From Halorussus halobius (lineage in GTDB: Archaea > Halobacteriota > Halobacteria > Halobacteriales > Haladaptataceae): a DNA stretch of 64,000 bases. Position 1 is the stretch's first letter. Each line of letters begins with the position of its first letter. The stretch is taken from positions 372,001 through 436,000 of the forward strand of contig NZ_ML219773.1 of NCBI RefSeq assembly GCF_004765805.1, in the 5' to 3' direction. The notes below the pieces were generated by a model. That model made no database searches. It was not told the origin of the DNA and saw only the letters and a program-made list of their open reading frames with translations. This document shows, in pieces, positions 51,314-60,199 of this stretch. Both the position numbers and the translations under genes were made by a program.

Positions 51314-52129
51314 ATGGCTGCCAGCGACTCGGACGCGGGGGGCGAACCGGGGGCCGACGGGGTGGAATCGGGGGCCGACGGGACGAATTCGGGCGGAACG
51401 GCCGACGGGACCGACCGGGGGAACGCGGTCGCGCTCCGGGACGTGCGCAAGACCTACCACCTCGGCGAGCCGGTCCACGCGCTCGACGACGTCTCGCTGT
51501 CGATTCCGCGCGGGTCGTACACCGCCGTCATGGGCCCCAGCGGCTCGGGCAAGTCCACCCTGCTCAACCTCATCGGCTGTCTCGACACGCCCACCGAGGG
51601 CGAGGTGTGGGTCAACGACCGCGAGGTGTCGGCGCTCTCCCAGCGGGCCCGCACCCGGGTCCGAGGCCAGGAGGTCGGGTTCGTCTTCCAGACGTTCAAC
51701 CTCATGCTGAAGCTGACCGCCGCCGAGAACGTCGCGCTCCCGCTCGTCTTCGAGGGCGTCGGCAAGGCCGAGCGGGCCGACCGCGCGGCCGAACTGCTCG
51801 AACAGGTGGGACTGGGCGACCGGGCCGACCACCGGCCCAACGAACTGTCGGGCGGCCAGCGCCAGCGGGTCGCCGTCGCTCGCGCGCTCGCGAACGACCC
51901 CGCCATCCTGCTGGCCGACGAGCCGACCGGCAACCTCGACCAGGAGACCGGCGAGCAGATAATGGGCCTCTTTCAGCGGCTCCACGACGAGGGCAACACC
52001 GTCCTGATGGTGACCCACGAGCGCCCCATCGCCGAGCACGCCGGGCGCGTCGTCCACGTCCTCGACGGCACTATCGAGCGAATCGAGGAGATAGCGTCGC
52101 CCCGGCGCGTCGAGTCTGAACGCCGCTGA
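51314..52129 (+). CDS. ABC transporter ATP-binding protein (LolD/MacB type)
   Basis: This 271-aa ATPase begins with a 40-residue disordered Gly/Ser/Asp extension, then Walker [10 protein letters not shown], the [15 protein letters not shown]-loop region typical of LolD/Mac[16 protein letters not shown] and [12 protein letters not shown]. It should drive a FtsX/MacB-like permease in lipoprotein or macrolide export or stress functions. Its stop overlaps the start of the permease gene by one nt, but that permease is internally deleted, so this ATPase may be orphaned. Confidence 0.9.
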   Translation: MAASDSDAGGEPGADGVESGADGTNSGGTADGTDRGNAVALRDVRKTYHLGEPVHALDDVSLSIPRGSYTAVMGPSGSGKSTLLNLIGCLDTPTEGEVWVNDREVSALSQRARTRVRGQEVGFVFQTFNLMLKLTAAENVALPLVFEGVGKAERADRAAELLEQVGLGDRADHRPNELSGGQRQRVAVARALANDPAILLADEPTGNLDQETGEQIMGLFQRLHDEGNTVLMVTHERPIAEHAGRVVHVLDGTIERIEEIASPRRVESERR

Positions 52130-52557
52130 TGGAACTGGTCGAGAGCCTGCGGCTGGGCCTACGCTCGATACGGAGCCACCGGTTCCGGTCGGCGCTGGCG
52201 ATACTCGGCGTCGTCGTCGGCGTCGGCGCGGTCATCACCTTCGTCACGCTCGGAACCAGCCTGCGGGCCGACGTGCTCGGGCAAGTGAGCGCCGACCAGT
52301 CGCCCAACCTCTACGTCTGGGCCGGCCCGGAAGGCGCGGACGGCAGTCCGGGCGCGGGCGCGCAGCCGGCGTTCACGGCTCGGGACCTCGACCGACTCGG
52401 CGAGATTCGGGGCGTGGCGTCGGTCGTGCCCCGGGGCGTGGTCCCGACGGCGGCCGTCGCGGTCGGCGTGGGCGTGACTGTCGGCGTGCTCGCGGGAATC
52501 TACCCGGCGTGGAGCGCCGCGCGGACCGACCCCATCGACGCCCTCCGGTACGAGTGA
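52129..52557 (+). pseudogene. internally deleted MacB/FtsX-type ABC permease
   Basis: The 142-aa reading frame begins like a MacB permease (ESLRLGLRSIRSHRFRSALAIL with the first membrane helix) and runs to about residue 105. It then jumps to the last family segment VLAGIYPAWSAARTDPIDALRYE. The family is normally near 400 aa with four helices, so some 250 residues including two helices and most of the periplasmic domain are missing, with the frame kept. It starts overlapping the ATPase stop. It might still make a two-helix protein, but a functional transporter is unlikely. Confidence 0.75.
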
Positions 52558-52710
52558 CAAGTGGTCGCGGTGCGGTGACGGGCGGTCGCTCATCGGCTCA
52601 AGCAGCAGCGAGCGTTCTCGTCGACCTTCAACCGGTGTCGCGGACGAACCGAGACGACCTCTCTTTGCCGATAGTGGAACCCGATTTGCGCGATTCCGCT
52701 CTTCCCTAGA

Positions 52711-52739
52711 TTTTTTATCCTATGGGGAGAACACCATAG
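52711..52739 (+). promoter_or_regulatory. toxin-antitoxin promoter with inverted repeat
   Basis: TTTTTTAT (52711-52718) is the TATA box 28-35 nt before the toxin ATG. CTATGG (52720-52725) and CCATAG (52734-52739) form an inverted repeat with an 8-nt gap between the box and the ATG, the expected place for antitoxin autorepression. Confidence 0.5.
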
Positions 52740-52745
52740 TATGGG

Positions 52746-53033
52746 ATGGCAGACGACGAAACGTTGGTGCAGTACACCGACGAACGCGAGGACGGAACGA
52801 TAGAACGAGTGTTCATCCGACGCACCACCGACGCCGCGTATCCGAGTGGTTGGCGTTACAGCCTCCACTACGGGACGAAAGACGGCGAAACCATCGTCCG
52901 CTACGACAACGCTCACGAAGCCACGAAAGGCCACGAACGCCACGTCGACGAACAGGTGACGATTATCGACTTTCCGGGCATGATGGAACTGTACGACCGG
53001 TTCCTCCGGGACGTCGAGGACAATCGACCCTGA
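52746..53033 (+). CDS. TumE-like (DUF6516) toxin protein
   Basis: This 95-aa protein has the layout of TumE-type proteins: an acidic start, VQYTDEREDGTIERVFIRR, WRYSLHYGTKDGETIVRYDN (the Y-D-N segment), and a HERHVDEQVTIIDFP end. TumE is the toxin of the TumE-TumA type II pair. Its gene precedes a HTH partner by 41 nt. The match is by pattern only. Confidence 0.72.
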   Translation: MADDETLVQYTDEREDGTIERVFIRRTTDAAYPSGWRYSLHYGTKDGETIVRYDNAHEATKGHERHVDEQVTIIDFPGMMELYDRFLRDVEDNRP

Positions 53034-53074
53034 ATCACGCCGTGGTCTGCCATCGAAAACGAGGTACCCACGCC

Positions 53075-53482
53075 ATGACCGAACCCACGAACCCACGAAC
53101 GTTACAGGTGCGCGTCGGCGAGACGAATCGCACTCGGCGAGAGGCCCGCGAGAAGATCGCGGCGCTCGAACGCGGCGAGAACGTCGAGGACATGCTCGTA
53201 TTGAACCTCCCGAACTACGCCGAACTCGCACGGCTCACCAGAGAGAAGAATCTCGAACTCCTCCGAGCGCTCGCCCAGCACGACCCGGCCAGCATCCGAG
53301 CGGCGGCCGACTTGGTGGACCGCGACTACAAGGAGGTCCACCGGAACCTGAACGAACTGGAGACGCTCGGCGTCGTCGAGTTCGAGGACGACGGGCGCTC
53401 GAAGCGGCCGGTCGTCCGCTTCGACGAACTCGAAATCGACGTGTCGCTCACCGACGCCGAGTCGGTCGACGCGGCCGCGTAG
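53075..53482 (+). CDS. HTH antitoxin, TumA/HVO_A0114-like
   Basis: This 135-aa protein has an N-terminal region that may contact the toxin (residues 1-50) and a winged-helix at about 55-115 (LELLRALAQHDPASIRAAADLV, then DRDYKEVHRNLNELETLGVVEF). It resembles the HVO_A0114-type DNA-binding proteins found beside TumE-like toxins. The ATG at 53075 was chosen; the upstream frame is antisense-like. Likely represses the inverted repeat at 52720-52739. Confidence 0.8.
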   Translation: MTEPTNPRTLQVRVGETNRTRREAREKIAALERGENVEDMLVLNLPNYAELARLTREKNLELLRALAQHDPASIRAAADLVDRDYKEVHRNLNELETLGVVEFEDDGRSKRPVVRFDELEIDVSLTDAESVDAAA

Positions 53483-53722
53483 GATTCGACCCATCGACGC
53501 GCTACAGTTCACGAGGTCCCAGAGGACGCTCACCCCGCTGACTCACCGAGGAATTGTAGAACGCGGGACGGAGACGGTGGCACCCGTCGACGCCCGACGC
53601 CGCCGGGACCTCCCCGCAGACGATTCGACGTACGTCGCCACGAGAGACAAACATCTCCCACGTCGCCGAAACCACCGGCTCGGAACCCCGTCGCGGCGAC
53701 CGCGAGCCTCTCCCTCTGGGCG

Positions 53723-54025
53723 TCACTCCACGCTCAGGTCGCCGTCGCCGCGCGGTTCGGTGAACTCGAACTCCACCTCCAGTTCGGCCTCGCGCCCGCC
53801 CGCGAACTCCACCTCGACTTCGACCGGTTCGCGGTACTCGAAGGGAATCTCCCACTCCTCCGAGGAGAGCGTGAGCGTCGTGTCGTCCTCTATCTGGTCG
53901 GCGAGGTCCCGAAGGAACGACGCCGTGGCCGCCCGCGAGAGATGTATCTCGCGCTCGAAGAAGCCGTCGGTCACCGTGGTCCTGTTCCGCTCGCTGTCGT
54001 CCGGCAAATTCACCCGGTCCCCCAT
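53723..54025 (-). CDS. amphi-Trp domain-like protein
   Basis: This 100-aa acidic protein resembles the amphi-Trp domain family: an N-terminal beta-strand region, RAATASFLRDLADQIEDDTTLTL, then EEWEIPFEYREPVEVEVEFAG and an acidic C-terminal strand. Function is unknown; such proteins are frequent in haloarchaea. ATG 54025 was taken rather than GTG 54040. Confidence 0.7.
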   Translation of the reverse strand: MGDRVNLPDDSERNRTTVTDGFFEREIHLSRAATASFLRDLADQIEDDTTLTLSSEEWEIPFEYREPVEVEVEFAGGREAELEVEFEFTEPRGDGDLSVE

Positions 54026-54339
54026 GTCGTGGTCCCCCACGTCGTCGGCGTACGGCCCGACGCGCCAAGTATCGTCCGGTGCGTGGAGATATCAGGGCGT
54101 TCGTACCTGGGTACAGCGTTCTCGTTGTCTTCGTGTTGGATTTCGTGGCCGACGCTGAAGGCTCGAAACACAAGTAACGCGCGCTCGGGACGAACAAAAT
54201 CAAGCTCGCCCCAGGAGTTGTCGCGACGCTTGTCACTGTTAATCCAGACGCTAAAACGACTTTTCAGGCCAGACGACGAAAGTTCAGACAATTAGAGTGA
54301 GTGGCGGAAACTACACCGCTGGATACCGGCCACCTGATA
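54026..54339. other. 314-nt gap, no convincing gene
   Basis: A TTG-started minus-strand frame (54010-54291) is open, but it overlaps the amphi-Trp gene, has a Trp/Thr/Gly repeat end and no recognisable motif, so it was not called. The gap is moderately AT-rich near 54230-54300 and could hold promoters of the flanking genes. Confidence 0.4.
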
Positions 54340-54564
54340 TCATCGGTCGACGAAGCGTTTGGTCGTTTCGGTGTTTCCGAACAGTCCACGGCGAACGGCG
54401 GCCAACCATGTGAAAAACGAAAGTATCACACCCCAAAAGACACCCGTCGCCAGCTCACCCGCTGGATGGAAGAGCATTGCCATCCCCACAGCAAGCGGGA
54501 CCGTCAACAATAGAGAGACAAACTGCTTGACTGCAAGTCTCCAATCCGTTTCGTTATCCCTCAT
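54340..54564 (-). CDS. small membrane protein
   Basis: This 74-aa protein has two hydrophobic helices (about 15-31 and 40-56) separated by a short loop, with a charged C-terminal tail (RRGLFGNTETTKRF). Its composition is less acidic and its GC lower than the neighbours. The ATG at 54564 lies 27 nt downstream of CTTTAGT (minus strand), which fits a leaderless start better than the upstream ATG at 54579. Function unknown. Confidence 0.6.
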   Translation of the reverse strand: MRDNETDWRLAVKQFVSLLLTVPLAVGMAMLFHPAGELATGVFWGVILSFFTWLAAVRRGLFGNTETTKRFVDR

Positions 54565-54721
54565 GAATCGCCATACCATCCGAGTGTACTAAAGAGCTTC
54601 AGCACTTGACAAAGCCGGCTCCGTCGACTGCCTCCGGACCGCACTCCGACCACCACCCCGTCCGATTTCGCCCTGCGACCGCCGGATGGCTTTTTGTTCG
54701 GGCCGTCGTATCCGCGATATC

Positions 54722-55030
54722 GTGTCGCTCATCGACCTACTGGGGAGCAAGGCCCGCATCCAGATACTCCGGGAACTCTCACGCGAACCGCGGTACGTCT
54801 CCGAACTCGCCGACCTCGTCGGCATGGACGGCAAGACGGCGGTCCACCACCTCTCGGCGCTCGAAGATGCCGGCCTCGTCGCTCACTACCGCCGGGGTAA
54901 TCGGAAGTACTACTACCTCGCGCGGACCGTCGAACTCCGGGCCGCCCCGCCGCCCGAGCGCACCTTCGTCCTCCGGACGGGCGAGCGTCGCACCGACCCG
55001 ACCGAAGTCGAGTCCGCGGACGACGACTGA
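54722..55030 (+). CDS. winged-helix transcriptional regulator (ArsR type)
   Basis: This protein of 102 aa from GTG 54722 (114 aa from ATG 54686) has a winged helix at about 8-62: LLGSKARIQILRELSREPRYVSELADLV, HLSALEDAGLVAHYRRGNRKYYYL. The C-terminal tail is acidic. A TTTTTG box 29-34 nt before GTG 54722 would make that the leaderless start, but the ATG at 54686 cannot be excluded. Target genes are not apparent from context. Confidence 0.82.
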   Translation: MSLIDLLGSKARIQILRELSREPRYVSELADLVGMDGKTAVHHLSALEDAGLVAHYRRGNRKYYYLARTVELRAAPPPERTFVLRTGERRTDPTEVESADDD

Positions 55031-55259
55031 CCGACCCGCCCGCCACACGCTCCGCCTAGCCTCGCCTCGCCGCTCGTAACGCGGGATTTATCGCCGCACG
55101 CGCACCCGAACCCCGTCGGAACGCCGGTTCCGACCGCGCCCGGCTCGACGCGGCGTGCCGAACGTTATCGGTCGGGAAAACCCGGCTTATCCCGATGAAC
55201 GGTTCGAACGGTATCTCCGATTTAACGCGGGTGCTGGCGTGTCTCTCGGCGTGAGAAGC

Positions 55260-56231
55260 ATGAAACGGCGGCAGTTCGGCGCGATGCTCGCGACGGCGGC
55301 GGTCTCGCTCGGGAGCGTCGGGCACGTGGCGGCGGAGACGACGGCGCAATCGACCGACCCCCTCGAAGTCGAGGACGTCTCGACGACGATCGGCGGGGCG
55401 ACCGCGACCGTCGGACGGGCTGCACTGACCTACGAGGAGAGCACGATGACCTTCGAAGTGAGCGACTGGCGGACCGAGAGCGATGCGGGGACGCTCTCGA
55501 CGGACGCGGTCGAGGTGGTCGCGGAGGACGTTTCCGCCGAGACCTACGACGCGGTCCGGTCGGCGATGGTCGAGGCCTACGAGGGCCAGTCGATGTCGCC
55601 GCTCCTGACCGCGCTCGCCGAGGCCGAACCGAACCCGGAGTCGCCGGTCGCGGTGACGGTCGAGTCGGTCGAGACCGACGAGCAGGTGGTGGCCGACGGC
55701 GTCACCGCGACCGGGACCGTGCGGTCGGTCGTCCCCGAGGGCACTCGGGCGCTCGCGGCCGGTGACGCCTCGATGTCGGACCTCGACGCGCTGGGGAGCT
55801 CGGAGTGGAGCCAACTCACCGTCGAGCGCGGCGACGCCGAACTCGCGGCCGACGACGTGGTGATGGAACTCGACGGCGCGGCGCTCGCGGTGACCTCGCC
55901 CGAGGGCACGGCCACCGCCGCGGACGGTGAGTTCGAGTTCGCCGAGCTGGAGGCGACCCTCGCACCGCCGGAGACGATTCCCTCGGCCCACGTCGAGTTC
56001 GCCTCGCAGGCGCGCGAACTGGCGGCCGACGGCGAACTGACCGCCTCGGCGGTCGAGTCGGCCGCCGCCGACGCGGGCGTGACAGTCTCGAACACGGCCG
56101 AGGCGGTCCGGAGCGCCAACGTCGAGATCGCGCTCGCCGAGGTGACCGAGGGCGGCGAGACCGTCGTCTCGGACTTCGCGACCAGCGGGACGGTCGCGGA
56201 GTTGCTCGCGGTGCTGGACCAGCAGGCCTGA
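55260..56231 (+). CDS. Tat-exported Ala/Glu-rich secreted protein
   Basis: This 323-aa protein begins MKRRQFGAMLATAAVSLGSVGHVAAE, a twin-arginine signal with cleavage near 24. There is no lipobox cysteine, so it is released or wall-associated. The mature part is a repetitive, acidic, beta/alpha-mix rich in Val, Ala, Thr and Glu with GTVRSVVPEG- and SEVAVTV-like strands. No family is recognised. A TTTAAC box about 38 nt upstream and an unused longer frame support the ATG at 55260. Confidence 0.75.
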   Translation: MKRRQFGAMLATAAVSLGSVGHVAAETTAQSTDPLEVEDVSTTIGGATATVGRAALTYEESTMTFEVSDWRTESDAGTLSTDAVEVVAEDVSAETYDAVRSAMVEAYEGQSMSPLLTALAEAEPNPESPVAVTVESVETDEQVVADGVTATGTVRSVVPEGTRALAAGDASMSDLDALGSSEWSQLTVERGDAELAADDVVMELDGAALAVTSPEGTATAADGEFEFAELEATLAPPETIPSAHVEFASQARELAADGELTASAVESAAADAGVTVSNTAEAVRSANVEIALAEVTEGGETVVSDFATSGTVAELLAVLDQQA

Positions 56232-56366
56232 GCCTGCGGGCGATTTTTCGAGTGCGTGCGGGCAAGCGACGGCTCCGAGGAACGTCGATTGTGACGCCTG
56301 GCCGCTTCGAGCCACGTCGATTGTGACGACCCGAATGCTTTTGCTCGCCCGCGAAAATCCCGACCC

Positions 56367-57200
56367 ATGTCACACGAGCGGTCCATCCTGTTCGTTCCCG
56401 GGTCCGACGCCGACGCCATCGACGCCGCGACCCGCTCTGGCGCGGACGGACTCATCCTCGACCTCGAAGACACTGTCAGCCCGGCCAACAAGGCGGCGGC
56501 CCGCGAGGTGACCCTCGACGCGCTGTCGTCGTGGGCCGACGACGACCCGACGCCGTTCGTGCGGGTCAACGGCCTCGATACGACGGAGGGCGTCGCCGAC
56601 CTCGAAGCCGTCGTCGCGAACGACGCCGCGCCCGAGGCCGTCGTGCTTCCGGACGTTCGCGGCCCCACGGACGTCCGAATCGTCGCCGACCGCCTCGACG
56701 ACGCGGGGTCGGACGTCGGCGTCGTCCCCATCGTCGAGCGCCCCGACGCGCTGTTCGCGGTCGACGCCATCGCGGCCGCCGACCGGGTGAGCGCGCTGGC
56801 GTTCGGCTCGGTCGACTTCCGGCTCAACGCCGGGATGTCGATTCTGGACGACGACGTCGACGTGACGATTCCGAAGTACCTCGTCTCGCTGGCCGCCAGC
56901 GCGGCCGGGGTCCGGGCGTTCGACACCGTCTACCTCGACCGGTCGGACCCCGACGGCCTGCGAGCGGCGGCGCGAGAGGCCCGAGCGATGGGCTACGACG
57001 CCAAGATGGCGATTCACGAGGACCAGATAGAACCCATCGCCGAGGCGTTCGCGCCCTCGGAGGCGGAACGCGACCGCGCCCGGCGGCTGGTCGAGCAGTT
57101 CGAGGCCACCGACGAGGGGGTCGTCTACTTCGAGGGGTCGTTCGTCGACAAGCCGGTGGTCGACCAGCAGCGCGAACTGCTCGAACGCGGCGGGGAGTAG
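56367..57200 (+). CDS. HpcH/HpaI aldolase/citrate lyase-type CoA ester lyase
   Basis: This 277-aa CitE-like TIM barrel begins SILFVPGSDADAIDAA. It has ILDLEDTVSPANKAAAR (metal-binding Glu/Asp), VRVNGLDT and LAFGSVDFRLNAGM. It would cleave a CoA ester such as citramalyl- or malyl-CoA, or a related aldol. A TTTTGC box near 56338 suggests a leaderless start at 56367. It is the first gene of a loose catabolic cluster to 63719. Confidence 0.9.
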   Translation: MSHERSILFVPGSDADAIDAATRSGADGLILDLEDTVSPANKAAAREVTLDALSSWADDDPTPFVRVNGLDTTEGVADLEAVVANDAAPEAVVLPDVRGPTDVRIVADRLDDAGSDVGVVPIVERPDALFAVDAIAAADRVSALAFGSVDFRLNAGMSILDDDVDVTIPKYLVSLAASAAGVRAFDTVYLDRSDPDGLRAAAREARAMGYDAKMAIHEDQIEPIAEAFAPSEAERDRARRLVEQFEATDEGVVYFEGSFVDKPVVDQQRELLERGGE

Positions 57201-57221
57201 GCCCGCGAGAGGGGCCGGATT

Positions 57222-58718
57222 CTAGCCGAGGTGCGGTTCGACCGTCGCCGCCGCGCCGAGGAGTCGGCGCTCGCCGAACGCTTCGCCCATCAGTTGGAAC
57301 CCCACGGGGAGCCCGTCGACCGTCCCGTTCGGGAGCGAGACTGCCGGAAGCCGCGTGACGTTCGCCGCCCGCGTGTTCCGGGCGTAGTCGAAGCCGGGGT
57401 CGTCGGCCGCCTCGATTCGCGGGGCCACGTCGGGCATCGTCGGGAGCGCGAGCGCGTCGACGCCGTCGAGCGCCGCGTCGAACTCCTCGCGCAGCACCTC
57501 GCGGACAGCCTGTGCGCGGGTGTACCGCCGGCCGCCGTGGGTCTCGACGACGTGTGCGCCCGCCAGCAACTTGGCCTTGTAGAAGGTGTCGAGGTCGCCC
57601 GACGACGCTCGCGTCCGGTCGGCGAACGCGGCCTGATAGCCGTCGTCGACCACGCCCCCGCGACGGTACGGCGCGGCCCCGTCGCGCCAGTGGACCGCGA
57701 GTTCGGTCAGGCTCAGCAGGTTCTTGACCGCCGGGCCGTACTCGAAGCCGTCGACCGACACCTCCCGGACCGCCGCGCCCGCGTCCGCCAGTCGGTCGAG
57801 CGCGGCCCGCGTGGACTCGGCGACCGGGTCGGCGACGCCCTCGCCGAACCCCTCGGCCAGCACGCCTATTTCGAGGTCGTCGAGGTCCGGGCCGCCGTCC
57901 TCGACCGCGCTCGCGTAGCCGCCACACTCGTAGTCGTCCCGGCCTGCGGCCGCCAGACTCGCGGGGTCGTCGGGGTCCGTGCCGGCGATGGCGTCGAGCG
58001 CGGCCGCGACCGGCGCGGTCGCGTCGGCGAAGACGCCGACGTGGTCCTGCGTGTACGTGTTCTCGACCACGCCCGACAGCGGCACCAGCCCGTAGGTCGG
58101 CTTGAGGCCCACGACGCCACAGAACCCCGCCGGGATGCGGACCGACCCGCCGGTGTCGGTGCCCAGCGACACGTCCACCCGGTCGGTGGCCACCGCGACC
58201 GCGCTCCCGCCCGACGAGCCGCCGGCGGTCCGCTCGGGGTCGTGGGGGTTGCGGACCGGCGGCCCGCGCCCGGTCGTGCCCCGCCCGCTGCCGGCGAACT
58301 CGTCGAGGTTCAGCTTCGCGGTGACGGTCGCCCCCGCCTCCCGGAATCGCTGGACGACGGTCGCGTCGGTCCGCGGCACGTAGCCCGCCATCACCTCCGA
58401 GCCGCACTCCATCGGCACGCCCGCGACCGCGATGATGTCCTTCAGTCCGACCTCGACGCCCGCGAGCGCCCCGGCGTTGTCGGGCGCTGGCTCGACGCGA
58501 CACTCGTAGCTCACGGCGTTGTACGGGTCGTCGGTCGGTTCGCGCCACGTGCGCTCGCCGCCGGGGCCGTCGTCGGCCACCGCCACCTCGTCGACCGCGT
58601 CGAGGCCGTCGAGGAAGCCGTTGACGGCGTCGACGAGTTCGTCCGTCTCGGCGTCGGTGACGGCGACGCCGAGTTCGTCCGCGAGCGCTTCGAGTTCGTC
58701 CGCCGAGAGCGGTCCCAT
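57222..58718 (-). CDS. amidase-signature family amidohydrolase
   Basis: This 498-aa amidase-signature enzyme has K93 (VGLKDI), the GGSSGGS loop (Ser168/169) and the nucleophile S192 in TDTGGSVRIPAG. It is a paralogue of the amidase at 6797-8236, with the same domain order. Substrate unknown. The gene is convergent with the CitE-like gene and has a CTTTATTG box 24-31 nt upstream. Confidence 0.9.
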   Translation of the reverse strand: MGPLSADELEALADELGVAVTDAETDELVDAVNGFLDGLDAVDEVAVADDGPGGERTWREPTDDPYNAVSYECRVEPAPDNAGALAGVEVGLKDIIAVAGVPMECGSEVMAGYVPRTDATVVQRFREAGATVTAKLNLDEFAGSGRGTTGRGPPVRNPHDPERTAGGSSGGSAVAVATDRVDVSLGTDTGGSVRIPAGFCGVVGLKPTYGLVPLSGVVENTYTQDHVGVFADATAPVAAALDAIAGTDPDDPASLAAAGRDDYECGGYASAVEDGGPDLDDLEIGVLAEGFGEGVADPVAESTRAALDRLADAGAAVREVSVDGFEYGPAVKNLLSLTELAVHWRDGAAPYRRGGVVDDGYQAAFADRTRASSGDLDTFYKAKLLAGAHVVETHGGRRYTRAQAVREVLREEFDAALDGVDALALPTMPDVAPRIEAADDPGFDYARNTRAANVTRLPAVSLPNGTVDGLPVGFQLMGEAFGERRLLGAAATVEPHLG

Positions 58719-58741
58719 GCGCAGGGGTGCTTGGCGGGTTT

Positions 58742-58749
58742 CAATAAAG
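58742..58749 (-). promoter_or_regulatory. TATA box of the amidase gene
   Basis: CTTTATTG (minus strand) lies 24-31 nt before the amidase ATG at 58718, matching a leaderless start. Confidence 0.6.
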
Positions 58750-58788
58750 CTGGGCGTCGCGGTAAGTCACTGAACAGCGACCACGTCC

Positions 58789-58924
58789 TCGAACGCCCTC
58801 GGCGCGCTCGCGGTCGCTGAGCGGGATATCCGCGCTCTCCGCACCGCACCGGCGCGGATAGAGCCGCCAGAGACGACCACAGGCCTGCGGCCCGCGACCG
58901 CGCCTCGCCCGTTCAGTCCGCCAG
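58789..58924 (-). repeat. dispersed repeat family 1, copy C (inverted)
   Basis: Read on the minus strand it begins GGCGGACTGAACGGGCGAGG at the 58921 side and ends with GCTCAGCGACCGCGAGCGCG then GAGGGCGTTCGAG near 58789. Both ends match copies A and B, with the orientation reversed. It fills most of the gap between the amidase promoter and the dehydrogenase gene. Confidence 0.7.
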
Positions 58925-59019
58925 GGGCGGTCAGTTCACCGGGCGCACTCGGTCAGTGGTCGAATGCACGCCGAGCGCGCCCGTCCCGTGGCGCGACACA
59001 CTCGTTCCTCTTGGATGCC

Positions 59020-59919
59020 TCACTCGTCGATGCGGGCCTCGGTGTCCGCGAGGCGTTCGATTATCTGAATCACGCCTGAGTTGTCGTCGTCGCCCAGTCC
59101 GGACTCGACCATCGACTTGTACATCTCGTGGGTCACGCCGGTCACGGGCATGGGCGCGCCGTAGGCCTGCCCGGCGTCGGTGGCGATGCGGAGGTCCTTG
59201 TACTGGTAGGAGGCGAAAAAGCCCGGTTCGAAGTCGCCCCGAATCATGCTGGGCGCGCGGTTGTCGAGCGCCCAACAGCCCGCCGCGCCGCCGCTGATGG
59301 CCTCGACCACGGCTTCGAGGTCGGCGTCGGCCTGCTGGGCGAAGACCAGCGCCTCGCTGATGGCCTGTAGCGTCGTCGAGACGACGATCTGGTTGCAGGC
59401 CTTCGTGACCTGTCCCGCGCCGTGACCGCCGCAGTGGGTGACGGTCTCGCCCATCGCCTCGAGCACGTCGCGCTGGGCCGCGAGGTCCTCGTCCTCGCCC
59501 CCGACCATGATGGAGAGGCTCCCGTCGATAGCGCCCTCCTCGCCGCCGCTGATGGGCGCGTCGAGGACCGAGACGCCCATCTCGCCGAGTTCGTCCGCGA
59601 GCCGTTCGGCGACCGTCGGCTTGATGGTCGAGGTGTCCACGAACGCGTCGCCCGCCGACAGCCCCTCGGCGACGCCGTCCTCGCCCAGCACGACCTCCTC
59701 GACCACCTCGGAGTCGGGCAGGCAGGTCACGACCACGTCGGCGCGCTCGGCCGCCTCGGCCGGGGTCTCGGCGCGCTCGCCGCCGTTCTCGACCAGCCGG
59801 TCGACCGCTTCGGGCGAGCGGTTGTGGCCCACGACCGGGAAGCCCGCGTCGAGCAGGTTGTTCGCCATCGGTTCGCCCATGATTCCGAGTCCGACGAAGC
59901 CGACCGTTTTCGAAGTCAC
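59020..59919 (-). CDS. 3-hydroxyisobutyrate dehydrogenase-like NAD(P) enzyme
   Basis: This 299-aa beta-hydroxyacid dehydrogenase begins (GTG start) with GFVGLGIMGEPM at 7-18 and carries the conserved ISGG at 123-126 and catalytic Lys173 in GAGQVTKACNQ. The family includes 3-hydroxyisobutyrate, tartronate semialdehyde and similar dehydrogenases. An ACAAAACG box 24-31 nt upstream supports GTG 59919 over the longer frame. It belongs to the catabolic cluster. Confidence 0.9.
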   Translation of the reverse strand: MTSKTVGFVGLGIMGEPMANNLLDAGFPVVGHNRSPEAVDRLVENGGERAETPAEAAERADVVVTCLPDSEVVEEVVLGEDGVAEGLSAGDAFVDTSTIKPTVAERLADELGEMGVSVLDAPISGGEEGAIDGSLSIMVGGEDEDLAAQRDVLEAMGETVTHCGGHGAGQVTKACNQIVVSTTLQAISEALVFAQQADADLEAVVEAISGGAAGCWALDNRAPSMIRGDFEPGFFASYQYKDLRIATDAGQAYGAPMPVTGVTHEMYKSMVESGLGDDDNSGVIQIIERLADTEARIDE

Positions 59920-60000
59920 GTCCCGTTCACTCGCGCCGGGGAACAAAACGGTATCGCCGGGGGCAAGGGGACCGAGTTTCGAATGGTCACCAAACCACAC

Positions 60001-60146
60001 CCTCGGCGGACTGAACGGGCGAGGCGCGCTCGCGTTCACTGTAGTCGCCTGCTCGACCCCTATCCGCGCCGATGCGGATGCTGTGCGGTGAGGCGCGGAT
60101 ATGTCGAGCAGCGACCGCGAGCGCGCCGAGGGCTTTCGAGGCTGTC
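60001..60146 (+). repeat. dispersed repeat family 1, copy B
   Basis: It begins CCTCGGCGGACTGAACGGGC and ends AGCGACCGCGAGCGCG followed by GAGGGCTTTCGAGGCTGT. The centre holds GCGCC GATGCGG and GAGGCGCGGATAT segments different from copy A but similar to copy C. It lies in the gap between the 3-hydroxyisobutyrate dehydrogenase-like gene and the zinc dehydrogenase gene. Confidence 0.7.
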
Positions 60147-60199
60147 GTTCGAGGTCTGATAGCTGTCCGAAAAACATCAGCCGCATCGCCGCGAACGAC

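Noticed and set aside
54010..54291. 93-aa minus-strand ORF starting at TTG
   Set aside because: Rare start, overlaps the amphi-Trp gene, repetitive end, no motif.
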